Source: Cordylochernes scorpioides
Lineage: Eukaryota; Arthropoda; Arachnida; Pseudoscorpiones; Chernetidae
Direction of reading: 5' to 3'
Assembly: GCA_030710605.1 (NCBI GenBank)
Contig: CP092882.1
Coordinates: 3,667,106-3,731,105 of the forward strand
Length of the DNA stretch: 64,000 nt
Shown here: positions 25,481 to 38,268 of the stretch, in pieces
How positions within the stretch are numbered: the stretch's first letter is position 1
How the letters are laid out: every line of letters begins with the position of its first letter
Program-made: the position numbers and the translations under genes
Notes under the pieces: generated by a model
Database searches by the model: none
Told to the model about the DNA's origin: nothing
What the model saw: the letters and a program-made list of their open reading frames with translations, nothing else

Positions 25481-26706
25481 GTCTTCAATGTATTTCCACG
25501 ACCAAGTCTCCGACCCACACATTCGTCCCGGATATAACGTATAAAAACAGACGAACAACATCAAACAGCTGATTGCGACTCAACGGTGAGCTACGCCATC
25601 TACCAGCAGAATTATCAACTAAACGTTTTTCTATTCATTTTCCAAAAATGGGGCCAATTTCCTGAAAGACGTATGTGGTTAGATTTTCGTGGTTGATGAA
25701 GAAAAGGTTTCAGCCAATATTATTTGAAATCTAAATAACATAATCCCCTGCGAACCAATAATTCAGAACATCAGGCCTCCAGGAAAAATTTTCTTTTTTA
25801 AAATTTTTTATTTGATAAATCTCTAGAGATTTCGAGCCCGAAAGTTAAAGATTTGTCAAATAAAATATTAAAAAGAAACTTTTCTCTGGATGTCTGATGT
25901 CTTCACTTTGATTTAAATAAGAATTCTTCGTTTTTTAGTTCAAATTTAATCTCAAAGGTGACGACTCATGCATCATCAGACTTCAATTGGACCTCTGATC
26001 TTCTTCGTTTATATTGTTCTCTTTGTTGCTGCGGACCGAAGTTGCGCACCTCGCGGTAAACAAAAGTTGTTCAATTATTAAAACAACCTGGCCTAGCGTG
26101 TTGATGTACTGGGCGAGATGTTGCCACCAGGGGTCCGAAGAAATAAGTATCTCACCTCTTTTTCCACTTGTTTTCACAGTTTAAAAATATTTGAAAATAA
26201 ATTTGTATTTAGACTTTTAGAGTTTGATCAGAAAAGATTAAATATTAGGATCACAGGAATGGCGCAGTCCTGGGCGGTGTGTCCGACCGACCGAGCGGAG
26301 GACTGGTCTTCAGGCATTTCCCCTCTGTCAGGAATTACTCACTGCCGTTTTTTTACCCCACAAAACTCCCATTGTTGTGGAAGCTGTTTCTTCCAATCGG
26401 CGCAAAGTTTCCAGTAGCGTCGTTTTCTACAGGCGGTAAACGGAGTTTTGTTGTTTTCTACCGCGTGATCATCATTGATTCACTTATCATCATCATCACT
26501 GCCCTCTATCGCCGCCCACAATGGAGACTTTTTTCAACGCTGATTTATAAAATAAATAAGTCAAAATTATTTCTACCAACTTTGTACTGTTATGATCAAT
26601 TCTAATTTTTTTTTTTTTTTTTTGGAATTCCATTATACAAGGTCTGTAGAAATTCAATTAAGTTGAGCTTTGAAAAATTGTCTCAAATTTCGGTGTTTCT
26701 TTTGAT
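25481..26706. other. Unassigned sequence containing one hairpin
   Basis: No gene is supported. It contains the inverted repeat at 25781-25886, listed separately, and a long T run at 26606-26623. Confidence 0.5.
25781..25886. repeat. Palindromic element, probably PLE-related
   Basis: Imperfect arms of about 45 bases (left from CCAGGAAAAATTTTC, right ending in AACTTTTCTCTGG) surround a centre with GAGCCCGAAAG. The CCCGAAAG centre resembles other PLE-type cassettes in this window. Confidence 0.5.
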
Positions 26707-27317
26707 ATGATGTTTTTTGATATAAAATTTCAAGACATTCACATATCTTTCATGACGGAGGGATACCTTTTAGGAGATTTTCCTTTCCCGGTTGTAAGAC
26801 TACTCGCACAAGTTAGAATACTTTCAAGTTTTTTCAGAGAAAACCACACCAAGATGCTCTGCGGTGAGGACCCGACTTGTACCTTCTGTAATTCAAAACT
26901 AAAAAATGAAATCACTCACTATATTTTTGATTGCCCTGCTCTGAAAGAAGAAAGAAGAACCCTTATGCTCAAAACTGGGCAACTCTGTGCTTCACTTCCA
27001 TCAATAATTGACAATATGACCCAGAATAAGTATATTGCTACGGCGTTTTATGGTTTCCACAAGTCCATATCTCAGAAGAAGGCCAAGTGATACTCACTCC
27101 TCACTTTCTTACTGCTACTCTTTTTGTGTTGTTTTTCTTGCTTCCCTCTTTCTTCCTTTCTTTTTTTTTCTTTTCTTGTTTTTTTTTCTTTTTCTTCTTA
27201 CTCTGTATATATTGTTATTTCCTTTGTCTCACTGCTTTGTTCTTATGCATACCTCTGGTGAATCCTGTATAGGGTCAGTGACCCCAAATAAAGGCTTTTT
27301 TGTTGTTTTTTGTTGTT
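26707..27317 (+). pseudogene. 3' tail of a non-LTR retrotransposon (LINE)
   Basis: The frame ending at 27090 encodes a Cys/His cluster (CTFCNSKLKNEITHYIFDCP, i.e. CX2C, later H and C) followed by ALKEERR. This is the zinc-finger-like C-terminal signature found after the reverse transcriptase or RNase H of I/Jockey-like LINEs. Only about the last 80-120 residues remain; no reverse transcriptase is present. After the stop comes a T-rich 3' UTR, then GTGACCCCAAATAAAGG with AATAAA, and a GTT-rich tail at about 27300. It is 5'-truncated, as LINE copies usually are. The 46-bp minisatellite begins right after the tail. Confidence 0.7.
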
Positions 27318-27785
27318 GATATAAAATTTCTTGATGCAAAGTTTTCTTTGTGTGATGTTTTTTGATATAAAATTTCTTGATGCAAAGTTTTCTTTGTGTG
27401 ATGTTTTTTTTATATAAAATTTCTTGATGCAAGTTTTCTTTGCGTGATATTTTTTATATAAAATTTCTTGATGTAAAGTTTTCTTTGTGTGATGTTTTTT
27501 GATATAAAATTTCTTGATGCAAAGTTTTCTTTGTGTGATGTTTTTTGATATAAAATTTCTTGATGCAAAGTTTTCTTTGTGTGATGTTTTTGATATAAAA
27601 TTTCTTGATGCAAAGTTTTCTTTGTGTGATGTTTTTTGATATAAAATTTCTTGATGCAAAGTTTTCTTTGTGTGATGTTTTTTTATATAAAATTTCTTGA
27701 TGTGATGTTTTTTTTAAACGTAAAGTTTTCTTGATGGGATGTTTTTTTTTGCGTAAAGTTTTCTTGATGGGATGTTTTCTCGACG
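27318..27785. repeat. 46-bp minisatellite, about 10 copies
   Basis: Units read GATATAAAATTTCTTGATGC, then AAAGTTTTCTTTGTGTGATG and a T run. T-run length varies, and the last units degrade to shorter forms (27700-27785). Lysine-rich frames on the minus strand are repeat by-products. Confidence 0.95.
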
Positions 27786-28483
27786 TGGTCTTAAAGCCTC
27801 CATCTATCCGCCTACAAACCCCACGATGTCTGTCCCACAACTGCCAGGATTGTTTCAGCCGGGAGGAGGAAATCCTCAAATTGAGGTTCCTTTCTCAAAC
27901 CTCCTTCGAGTCACAAGCAAAAACTGCGGCAAAAATTACAATAAACATTGATGTATCTTCTAGAATTAATCCGCTTCAAATATCTCCCATCATGCATATA
28001 TTTATGTAATTATATAAAATACATATCCCCTAGTCTTTGTATAAAATCCCAAGTTTTATTGTTGTAAAATAAACTCTCCAAACCCCATTAAGTAAATATA
28101 CATATTTCAATCAAATAAGTCATGGGGCTCTATCATTTAAAACACGACCCAATTTAAGAATGTTCCAAATAATTGAACTGTCATCGGGAGTGAGCAAGTT
28201 GACAATTGTCTTAGAACTTCTTATAACATCTTTAATTCAAATATTTATCTTGGTCCCTAGAATCTCCTATAAATAGAAATTCCATTTTTAGTTAAATTTT
28301 TTAGATAATTTGCTTTTTTTGTCCCTTGAGCTTCAAATGATCAAGTTCGACTGTATTAAAAAACGGTTTCATAAGACTTAAACCTGAGAGTGTAGGATGG
28401 CTGGTAGGTCACCATATAAATTATAATGATGAATATCCCTGTAGAATAGATCAAAAAATTATATGAAAGACTCTATCTGAATA
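27786..28483. other. Unassigned AT-rich sequence
   Basis: No gene, RNA or mobile element is evident. Confidence 0.5.
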
Positions 28484-28690
28484 TACAGTAGACTCTCCTA
28501 TAACGCGAGTTTTTACAACGCGAATTTTCGTATAACGCGTTATAAAATAAAAGACATGATATTTGTCACTAACAATTTACCCAAACAACATTCGCGTTAT
28601 ACAAGTTTTATTTCGTACAACGCGAATTCCTATAACGCGATTTCATACAACACGGAACACATTAATCGCGGTATAGGAGAATTTACTGTA
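28484..28690. mobile_element. 203-bp pogo/Tigger-type MITE with TA target duplication
   Basis: The element is 28486-28688, flanked by TA on both sides. The ends are inverted repeats of about 23 bases with three mismatches: CAGTAGACTCTCCTATAACG against CAGTAAATTCTCCTATACCG read from the other end. Internal sequence repeats ACAACGCGAATT-type strings on both strands. CAGT ends with TA duplication are the pattern of Tc1/mariner-pogo non-autonomous elements. It has no coding. Confidence 0.85.
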
Positions 28691-29336
28691 ATCACATTTC
28701 CTCACTTATCTACATACTCACAATAGTTCAACATGTGAAACATATCACACTTACTTTATGTTTACACTTATTAAGTTTAAACTTTAATATATTGTAAGAA
28801 AGTAACAATGTAAACATTGTATCCCATAACAATGTATTTATTATTTTATTAACAGAGTATTATTTTTTATGTTTATATTTTGCTACTCTGTACACTTCCC
28901 TCTTTTGCTTATCTTTTGTTTATCACTCATAGTTTGTTCTTGTCTTAAATAAATTGTTGTCTCATCCCGAAGTTGGTCTTTCCTAATTTCCCACGTGGCA
29001 ATATAATCACATTTCCTCACTTATCTGCATACTCACAATAGTTCAACATATGAAACATATCACACTTACTTTATGTTTGGCTTCATTAAGTTTAAACTTT
29101 AATATATTGTAAGAAAGTAACAATGTAAACATTGTATCCCATAGGGAAGGAGCTATGTAACAATGTATTTATTATTTTATTAACAGAGTATTATTTTTTA
29201 TGTTTATATTTTGCTACTCTGTACACTTCCCTCTTTTGCTTATCTTTTGTTTATCACTCGTAGTTTGTTCTTGCCTGAAATAAATTGTTGTATCATCTTG
29301 AAGTTGGTCTTCCCTAATTTTCCCCGTGGCAATATT
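28691..29336. repeat. 315-bp tandem duplication
   Basis: 28691-29005 and 29006-29336 are near-identical from ATCACATTTCCTCACTTATC to CACGTGGCAATAT or its variant. The second copy carries an extra stretch of about 14 bases near 29142 (GGGAAGGAGCTATG) and scattered substitutions. The first copy directly abuts the MITE. Confidence 0.95.
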
Positions 29337-31289
29337 GTTTAGAACTGGCTGTGTCGTTATAAGCTGATGTTCTAGCAATAAACTTCAATATCCAATTGTT
29401 ACACCTTTTGAACTTTCGAGGAATCCTCTTTTTCAAAATATTGATATGCTAAAGGCTACTAAACCATATTCAAAACTCCGCCATTTCACCCAATCATATT
29501 AAAATCTATCTTCTGACATACGCTGACAACATAGAGTTCCCTTTAGATCACATATATATATATATTTTTTTTTCAATTCTGAAAAAATCATTTTTATAAG
29601 CATAAGAAAACATATCGCCAACAAATCTTAATTTATTTATCATTAGCAGAGCTAACTATGCAAATTAAAACTAGTAGTAGCAGCAATATAATTTGCAAAT
29701 TTAGATGGATGGTTACGTGTAGCGAAGGGTGCTCTTCATCTCCCCCCCAGATTTGCACAAATCGAGGGATATGCAAAATGGTTAAGTGGGGGGGAGAGGA
29801 AATAAAGTGGCAGACGAAACTGTAGGTTTTTCAATTAGAATTCCATTGATCTTCTGCGCCGTCGGGCCTGTGTCATCAATTCTCTCGACCTGCAGCGTTT
29901 CCTCAATAAATACAGAACGCTGTATCCAAGGCTTGCTGCCACGGTGGATTGGGTCTGTTACACATTGGCGATTTGCATAGTTGACCAATATACACAGAAA
30001 TCTTTATATTTCATAATAGTTCTACGTTTGAAGTTTGGTAAACGAAAAATAACAAGAAATCGCTCCATTTCTTATCCTGATAAAAGGACTAAATGAATAA
30101 TTTCAAAATTCACAGAAGTTCGAACTACATTTCGAGTTGCATAGCTGGCCCTATCTGATATCGAACCCAGGGTAAACAAATCTATTTCATTCAAATGTTA
30201 TTACTCTCGCCAAGTGTAAAAATGTTGGCTGGAAACTTGGCTGAAGTACTTGCTGTGCCATCTTGAGAGATGTCGAGAGAAAAAAAAGTTTCCAGCGTTG
30301 CCGGGATGAAATCAGCACTTCCTCTTCAATTAAGGTCAATGTGGAAGGATGGATTTGTCACCCGCGGAATTGTGTGGTCATTGGCTGACCTCTCTGTGAT
30401 CTATTAATAAAATCAATAAAAATCATCTCGAATTATCGCAATAAAACAATGAACTGCTGTGGTCCTCCACTAATTTTTCTCAATAATATACTTCTCTAAG
30501 ATTGATTTAGAATCAATAAAAACCTTCTCCTACTTTGCGCTTTACTTCTTCTAGAAGTTCTTTAAATAGAAGTGACCATCAGCATGACCTGCTCCAGCTG
30601 CCATTCCTCTATGGCACTTGAAGCATTGAAAGCCGCGATATCTCAGTTTGGGAGACACTGAACCAACTTGGACAATCCGTTCCTCGCCAGTGCAGCAAGT
30701 TTAGGAAGATTGGACCAGTTCCAAGATCCGACAAAAATCACTTTCGTTATAAATCTTACAGGAGAAGTTTCGTTACAAAGATCCTACAATCTCAGTTTCT
30801 ATGAAGATATCCCAGAATCAATTTCGCGTGGAATGTTTTCTACACAATAAGTTCGTATCAAAATCCTACACACATGCACAAGATCAATTTCTATGCAGAT
30901 CCAACAAAATGAGTTTAATGGAAAATTCCTCAAAATCAATTTCTATGAAAATATTACAAAATGAGTTTCATGAAAGAATACTTAAATGAAGATATTTCAA
31001 AATCAGCTTCCTGCGATAATTCATCATAATTTGTCAATATAAGAACCAGTGAGAGAATGGTCCATCCTCAGCTATTCCATCCATTCAGATAATACGCCAA
31101 GATGTGCCATTTTGTCCTAACTTCCAAATGATCCCAGGACCAGCACTATGCTGTCAAACTGGGATTAGGAAAATTCCAAGTTCCCGACTGAATAGTTAGA
31201 AGAAAGAAAAGAAAAAAGAGGCGTCAAGAGCTGTCCTCCCAGACTCCATCGAGCTGTGTCGCCGTTTTTCTGGTTTCCCAGGAACTTGT
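29337..31289. other. Unassigned; weak degenerate repeat at 30730-31000
   Basis: No gene is supported. Between about 30730 and 31000 phrases such as AAAATCAATTTCTATG and ATCCTACA recur irregularly every 40-50 bases, suggesting a decayed minisatellite. The rest is ordinary AT-rich DNA. Confidence 0.45.
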
Positions 31290-34200
31290 GAACCATTCCC
31301 ACAGCTTTGACGGGAATGTCTTACAATACGGCTGTTGTCACAACGTTGCAACACACGGGTTCACTGCTGCTTGAACCTCAGAGCACAGCTTTGACGGGAA
31401 TGTCTTACAACACGGCTGTTGTCACAACGTTGCAACACACGGGTCCACTGCTGCTTGAACCACCGACTGCAGCTTTGACGGGAATGTCTTACAACACGGC
31501 TGTTGTCACAACGTTGCAACACACGGGTCCACTGCTGCTTGAACCATCGACTGCAGCTTTGACGGGAATGTTTTACAACACGGCTGTTGTCACAACGTTG
31601 CAACACACGGGTTCACTGCTGTTTGAACCACCGACTGCAGCTTTGACGGGAATGTCTTACAACACGGCTGTTGTCACAACGTTGCAACATACGGGTCCAC
31701 TGCTGCTTGAACCATCGACTGCAGCTTTAACGGGAATGTCTTACAACACGGCTGTTGTCACAACGTTGCAACACACGGGTTCACTGCTGCTTGAACCTCG
31801 GAGCACAGCTTTGACGGGAATGTCTTACAACACGGCTGTTGTCACAACGTTGCAACACACGGGTCCACTGCTGCTTGAACCACCGACTGCAGCTTTGACT
31901 GGGAATGTCTTACAACACGGCTGTTGTCACAACGTTGCAGCACACGGGTTCACTGCTGTGCTTGAACCACCGACTGCAGCTTTGACGGGAATGTCTTACA
32001 ACACGGCTGTTGTCACAACGTTGCAACACACGGGTTCACTGCTGTGCTTGAACCACCGACTGCAGCTTTGACGGGAATGTCTTACAACACGGCTGTTGTC
32101 ACAACGTTGCAACACACGGGTTCACTGCTGTTTGAACCACCGACTGCAGCTTTGACGGGAATGTCTTACAACACGGCTGTTGTCACAACGTTGCAACACA
32201 CGGGTTCACTGCTGTGCTTGAACCACCGACTGCAGCTTTGACGGGAATGTCTTACAATACGGCTGTTGTCACAACGTTGCAACACACGGGTTCACTGCTG
32301 CTTGAATCACCGACTGCAGCTTTGACGGGAATGTCTTACAACACGGCTGTTGTCACAACGTTGCAACACACGGGTTCACTGCTGTGCTTGAACCACCGAC
32401 TGCAGCTTTGACGGGAATGTCTTACAACACGGCTGTTGTCACAGCGTTGCAACACACGGGTTCACTGCTGCTTGAACCACCGACTGCAGCTTTGACGGGA
32501 ATGTCTTACAACATGGCTGTTGTCACAACGTTGCAACACACGGATTCACTGCTGTGCTTGAACCACCGACTGCAGCTTTGACGGGAATGTCTTACAACAC
32601 GGCTGTTGTCACAACGTTGCAACACACGGGTTCACTGCTGTTTGAACCACCGACTGCAGCTTTGACGGGAATGTCTTACAACATGGCTGTTGTCACAACG
32701 TTGCAACACACGGATTCACTGCTGTGCTTGAACCACCGACTGCAACTTTGACGGGAATGTCTTACAACATGGCTGTTGTCACAACGTTGCAACACACGGG
32801 TTCACTGCTGTTTGAACCACCGACTGCAGCTTTGACGGGAATGTCTTACAACATGGCTGTTGTCACAACGTTGCAACACACGGGTTCACTGCTGTTTGAA
32901 CCACCGACTGCAGCTTTGACGGGAATGTCTTACAACACGGCTGTTGTCACAACGTTGCAACATACGGGTCCACTGCTGCTTGAACCATCGACTGCAGCTT
33001 TAACGGGAATGTCTTACAACACGGCTGTTGTCACAACGTTGCAACACACGGGTTCACTGCTGCTTGAACCTCGGAGCACAGCTTTGACGGGAATGTCTTA
33101 CAACACGGCTGTTGTCACAACGTTGCAACACACGGGTCCACTGCTGCTTGAACCACCGACTGCAGCTTTGACTGGGAATGTCTTACAACACGGCTGTTGT
33201 CACAACGTTGCAGCACACGGGTTCACTGCTGTGCTTGAACCACCGACTGCAGCTTTGACGGGAATGTCTTACAACACGGCTGTTGTCACAACGTTGCAAC
33301 ACACGGGTTCACTGCTGTGCTTGAACCACCGACTGCAGCTTTGACGGGAATGTCTTACAACACGGCTGTTGTCACAACGTTGCAACACACGGGTTCACTG
33401 CTGTTTGAACCACCGACTGCAGCTTTGACGGGAATGTCTTACAACACGGCTGTTGTCACAACGTTGCAACACACGGGTTCACTGCTGTGCTTGAACCACC
33501 GACTGCAGCTTTGACGGGAATGTCTTACAATACGGCTGTTGTCACAACGTTGCAACACACGGGTTCACTGCTGCTTGAATCACCGACTGCAGCTTTGACG
33601 GGAATGTCTTACAACACGGCTGTTGTCACAACGTTGCAACACACGGGTTCACTGCTGTGCTTGAACCACCGACTGCAGCTTTGACGGGAATGTCTTACAA
33701 CACGGCTGTTGTCACAGCGTTGCAACACACGGGTTCACTGCTGCTTGAACCACCGACTGCAGCTTTGACGGGAATGTCTTACAACATGGCTGTTGTCACA
33801 ACGTTGCAACACACGGATTCACTGCTGTGCTTGAACCACCGACTGCAGCTTTGACGGGAATGTCTTACAACACGGCTGTTGTCACAACGTTGCAACACAC
33901 GGGTTCACTGCTGTTTGAACCACCGACTGCAGCTTTGACGGGAATGTCTTACAACATGGCTGTTGTCACAACGTTGCAACACACGGATTCACTGCTGTGC
34001 TTGAACCACCGACTGCAACTTTGACGGGAATGTCTTACAACATGGCTGTTGTCACAACGTTGCAACACACGGGTTCACTGCTGTTTGAACCACCGACTGC
34101 AGCTTTGACGGGAATGTCTTACAACATGGCTGTTGTCACAACGTTGCAACACACGGGTTCACTGTTGCTTGAACCACCGACTGCAGCTTTGACGGGAATG

Positions 34201-34326
34201 TCTTACAACACGGCTGTTGTCACAACGTTGCAACACACGGGTTCACTGCTGCTTGAACCACCGACTGCAGCTTTGACGGGAATGTCTTACAACACGGCTG
34301 TTGTACGGGATGTTGCAACACGTTGA
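31290..34326. repeat. 84-bp minisatellite with a 1273-bp higher-order repeat
   Basis: About 36 units of 84-86 bases (GACGGGAATGTCTTACAACA, then the palindromes GTTGTCACAAC and GTTGCAAC, then TTGAACCACCGACTGCAGCT). Unit variants (GAACCTCGGAGCACAG, GACTGGGAATG, CAGCGTTGC, AACATGGCTG) recur in the same order exactly 1273 bases apart, so roughly 31600-32900 is duplicated as 32870-34170. Long 28-residue-period frames follow from the 84-bp period and break where units are 85 or 86 bases. Confidence 0.97.
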
Positions 34327-34820
34327 ATGCCGCGATCTACCATTGCCACGGACTCGGCTGTTTCAGATTACTTAAACCCATTGCGGTTTATAGTTGTTGT
34401 TAAAGTTGTTTTCTCAACAGAATTTCCTATAATATAACTGCTGCTGTTCAGTGCAATCCTGGAAATCCCCAACCACATCTCAGAATGCAAATATCATGTT
34501 GCATTTTATAGGATAAAAAAAACGAATTTTACCTAATTTCTCATCATCACTGGTTCTTATCTCTAAAATAGCACGAGCCTGAGATTCTCAAGTCTCGTAA
34601 TTTTTCCTAAAGATGTTTACTCGGGGAATTTCTACAAATGGCGTGTCTTCCACCTACATTTCCGTTTAAGTAATAGGAAATATATTTCTATGCAGAAATT
34701 GTGGAAACGTTGTATTTCCTAAAATGAGAAGTAATTGTCGACCTCCATCTTTCTCCAACCCAAGTTCTGAGTTTCGCTGCAAGATGGGATGTTGGGACTT
34801 CCCCTTGCCAAGCAACTGAT
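34327..34820. other. Unassigned spacer between minisatellites
   Basis: About 500 bases of non-repetitive sequence with no supported gene. Confidence 0.5.
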
Positions 34821-36294
34821 GAACCTACACATCGCTTACAGCAGGAAGATACTAAAGAACCTACACATCACAGGAAGATACTAGAGAACCTACACATCAC
34901 AGGAAGGTACTAGAGAACCTACACATCACAGGAAGATACTAGAGAACCTACACATCACAGGAAGATACTAGAGAACCTACACATCACAGGAAGATACTAG
35001 AGAACCTACACATCACAGGAAGATACTAGAGAACCTACACATCACAGGAAGATACTAGAGAACCTACACATCACAGGAAGATACTAGAGAACCTACACAT
35101 CGCTTACAGCAGGAAGATACTAGAGAACCTACACATCACAGGAAGATACTAGAGAACCTACACATCACAGGAAGATACTAGAGAACCTACACATCACAGG
35201 AAGATACTAGAGAACCTACACATCACAGGAAGATACTAGAGAACCTACACATCACAGGAAGATACTAGAGAACCTACACATCACAGGAAGATACTAGAGA
35301 ACCTACACATCACAGGAAGATACTAGAGAACCTACACATCACAGGAAGATACTAGAGAACCTACACATCGCTTACAGCAGGAAGATACTAGAGAACCTAC
35401 ACATCGCTTACAGCAAGAAGATACTAGAGAACCTAAACATCACAGGAAGATACTAGAGAACCTACACATCGCTTACAGCAGGAAGATACTAGAGAACCTA
35501 CACATCACAGGAAGATACTAGAGAACCTACACATCACAGGAAGATACTAGAGAACCTACACATCGCCTACAGCAGGAAGATACTAGAGAACCTACACATC
35601 ACAGGAAGATACTAGAGAACCTACACATCACAGGAAGATACTAGAGAACCTACACATCGCTTACTGCAGGAAGATACTAGAGAACCTACACATCACAGGA
35701 AGATACTAGAGAACCTACACATCACAGGAAGATACTAGAGAACCTACACATCGCCTACAGCAGGAAGATACTAGAGAACCTACACATCACAGGAAGATAC
35801 TAGAGAACCTACACATCGCTTACAGCAGGAAGATATTAGAGAACTTACACATCACAGGAAGATACTAGAGAACCTACACATCGCCTACAGCAGGAAGATA
35901 CTAGAGAACCTACACATCACAGGAAGATACTAGAGAACCTACACATCACAGGAAGATACTAGAGAACCTACACATCACAGGAAGATACTAGAGAACCTAC
36001 ACATCGCCTACAGCAGGAAGATACTAGAGAACCTACACATCACAGGAAGATACTAGAGAACCTACACATCACAGGAAGATACTAGAGAACCTACACATCA
36101 CAGGAAGATACTAGAGAACCTACACATCACAGGAAGATACTAGAGAACCTACACATCAAAGGAAGATACTAGAGAACCTACACATCACAGGAAGATACTA
36201 GAGAACCTACACATCGCTTACAGCAGGAAGATACTAGATAACCTACACATCACTTACAAGAGGAAGATACTAGAGAACCTACACATCACAGGAA
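34821..36294. repeat. 29/36-bp minisatellite, about 48 copies
   Basis: The unit is GAAGATACTAGAGAACCTAC followed by ACATCACAG (29 bases) or by ACATCGCTTACAGCAG (36 bases, with CGCCTAC variants). The two forms are interspersed in irregular runs. There are no unique spacers. Confidence 0.97.
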
Positions 36295-36398
36295 GTAACT
36301 GCATCCTAATGACCCCCATAAAGTGATTGTCCCACTTCTCCCTGGATCACCATCCGCCTTCATAATCGGCGTCTTCTACGCCAAGACATTGATTGAAA

Positions 36399-37507
36399 GG
36401 ATGAATCCAACAGCCAACACAGTGGACTGAAGGAGTTCAACAGCCAACAATGACGAATGGAGTCCAACAATTAATGAATGGAGACCAACAATTAATGAAT
36501 GGAGTCCAAAAAATCCAACAAAGGGATCCAACAGTCAACAATGAACTAATGTATTCCAAAAGCCAACAATTGACTGAAGGAATCCAACAGTAAAATGCTA
36601 AATGAAGTACAAATGCCAACAATGGACTATAGGAATCCAACAGCCAACAATGGACTGAAGGAATCCAACATCCAACAATGGACTGAAGGAATCCAACAGC
36701 CAACAATGCACTGAAGGAATCCAAAAGCCAACAACTAACTGAAGGAATCCAACATCCAACAATAGACTGAAGGAATCCAACAGCCAACAATGGACTGAAG
36801 GAATCCAAAAGCCAACAATTAACTGAAGGAATCCAACAGCCAACAATGGACTGAAGGAATCCAACTTCCAACAATGGACTGAAGGAATCCAACAGCCAAC
36901 AATGGACTGAAGGAATCCAACATCCAACAATGAACTGAAGGAATCCAACAGCCAACAATAGACTGAAGGAATCCAACAGCCCACAATGGACTGAAGGAAT
37001 CCAACATCCAACAATGGACTGAAGGAATCCAACAGCCAACAATGGACTGAAGGAATCCAAAAGCCAACAATTAACTGAAGGAATCCAACAGTAAAATGCC
37101 AAATGAAGTACAAATGCCAACAATGGACTGAAGGAATCCAAAAGCCAACAATTAACTGAAGGAATCCAACAGTAAAATGCCAAATGAAGTACAAATGCCA
37201 ACAATGGACTGAAGGAATCCAACAGCCAACAATGGACTGAAGGAATCCAACAGCCAACAATGGACTGAAGGAATCCAACAGCCAACAATGGACTGAAGGA
37301 ATCCAAAAGCCAACAATTAACTGAAGGAATCCAACAGTAAAATGCCAAATGAAGTACAAATTCCAACAAAGGACTGAAGGAATCCAACAGCCAACAATGG
37401 TCTGAAGGAATACAACAGCCAACAATTGAACGAATGAAGTCCAAAAGCCAACAATGAAAGAAAGGAGTCCAATATAACCAACCAACAATAGACTGAAGGA
37501 GTTCGGC
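36399..37507. repeat. 28-bp minisatellite, about 38 copies
   Basis: The unit is CAACAATGGACTGAAGGAAT then CCAACAGC. Variants include CCAAAAG, TTAACTGAAGG and inserts with AGTAAAATGCCAAATGAAG. The minus strand is open in several frames because the 28-base unit lacks stops in any frame, giving long false ORFs. Confidence 0.97.
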
Positions 37508-37976
37508 AAACCTATCTAAATCCACAAATTAAAAACCTTCGTCAATAATCAACAACTATATCTATTTGACAGGCGATCCAATTTTAAATCTTCACACACC
37601 TAAGGCTATACATTGGCTATACATGAAGGCTATACATGAAGGCTATACGTGAAGGCTATACATTGGCTATACGTGAAGGCTATACATTGTATTCTCTTGC
37701 ATCAGATCGTCCCATCACTTCACCCTCTGCAGGAGCTCTTTGGTAGATTTGTCGCAACTCCTCGTAGGATGGTAGCAAAGGATGAGATTGCACGTGACCA
37801 TGGTATACATTCGCTGTCCCAATTTACCGAACTGTGGCGACTGATCTGAATCCATGCACTCTGCACAGATTTTAAGGCACATCTCAAAAGAGAAAGAAGC
37901 TTTTTTTCTATCTACCAATACCATTCTCCTGAAATTTTTACAATAAAAAGGAGTAAACTATGAAATAATAATAATA
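37508..37976. other. Unassigned; small GGCTATAC repeat near 37602-37690
   Basis: A short run of GAAGGCTATACGT / ATTGGCTATAC units lies at 37602-37690. Otherwise there is no feature I can support. Confidence 0.5.
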
Positions 37977-38045
37977 ATATATGGTGGACGAGTAGGTAAC
38001 ACCCTCGATTCCCGACAGTCATGAACCGGAATTGAATCCCACGTT
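37977..38045 (+). mobile_element. SINE head-like fragment, copy 3
   Basis: Diverged tRNA-like sequence with a GGTGGACGAGTAGGTAACAC A-box region and a TTGAATCCC B-box-like part, resembling the heads at 59451 and 63836. The SINE body is missing. Confidence 0.4.
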
Positions 38046-38171
38046 AACATTTTGTTTTAATATGTGAATTCACATATTATTCAGTTTCAATTATCATAAA
38101 CTAGGTTGCTCTTGTTGAACGGTACCTAATAAAGTGATTTTGGACCGCGAATAATAATAATAAATTTTTAT

Positions 38172-38268
38172 TCTTTAAATTAAAGACATTTCGGCCAGTA
38201 AATCTTTTTTTTTTTTTATCAGTGAAAAATATTTACTGACGAAGTATCTTTAATTTGAAGAACCATGA
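38172..38268. repeat. Palindromic element, possibly PLE-related
   Basis: The arms TTAAATTAAAGACATTTCGG and ACGAAGTATCTTTAATTTGA are imperfect reverse complements around a T run. The strings GACATTTCGGCC and ACTGACGAAG recall decayed PLE terminal motifs. Confidence 0.4.

Noticed and set aside
31307-32071. 254-residue repeated-domain protein on the plus strand
   Set aside because: It is explained by the 84-bp period; the apparent start is not ATG and frames break at 85- and 86-base units.
34821-36294. CRISPR-like regular direct repeats
   Set aside because: The units are contiguous 29- and 36-base tandem repeats without unique spacers, in a eukaryotic setting.
36437-37525. 362-residue frame rich in Trp, Cys and Phe on the minus strand
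   Set aside because: It is the 28-bp minisatellite read in rotating frames; at least two minus frames are equally open.
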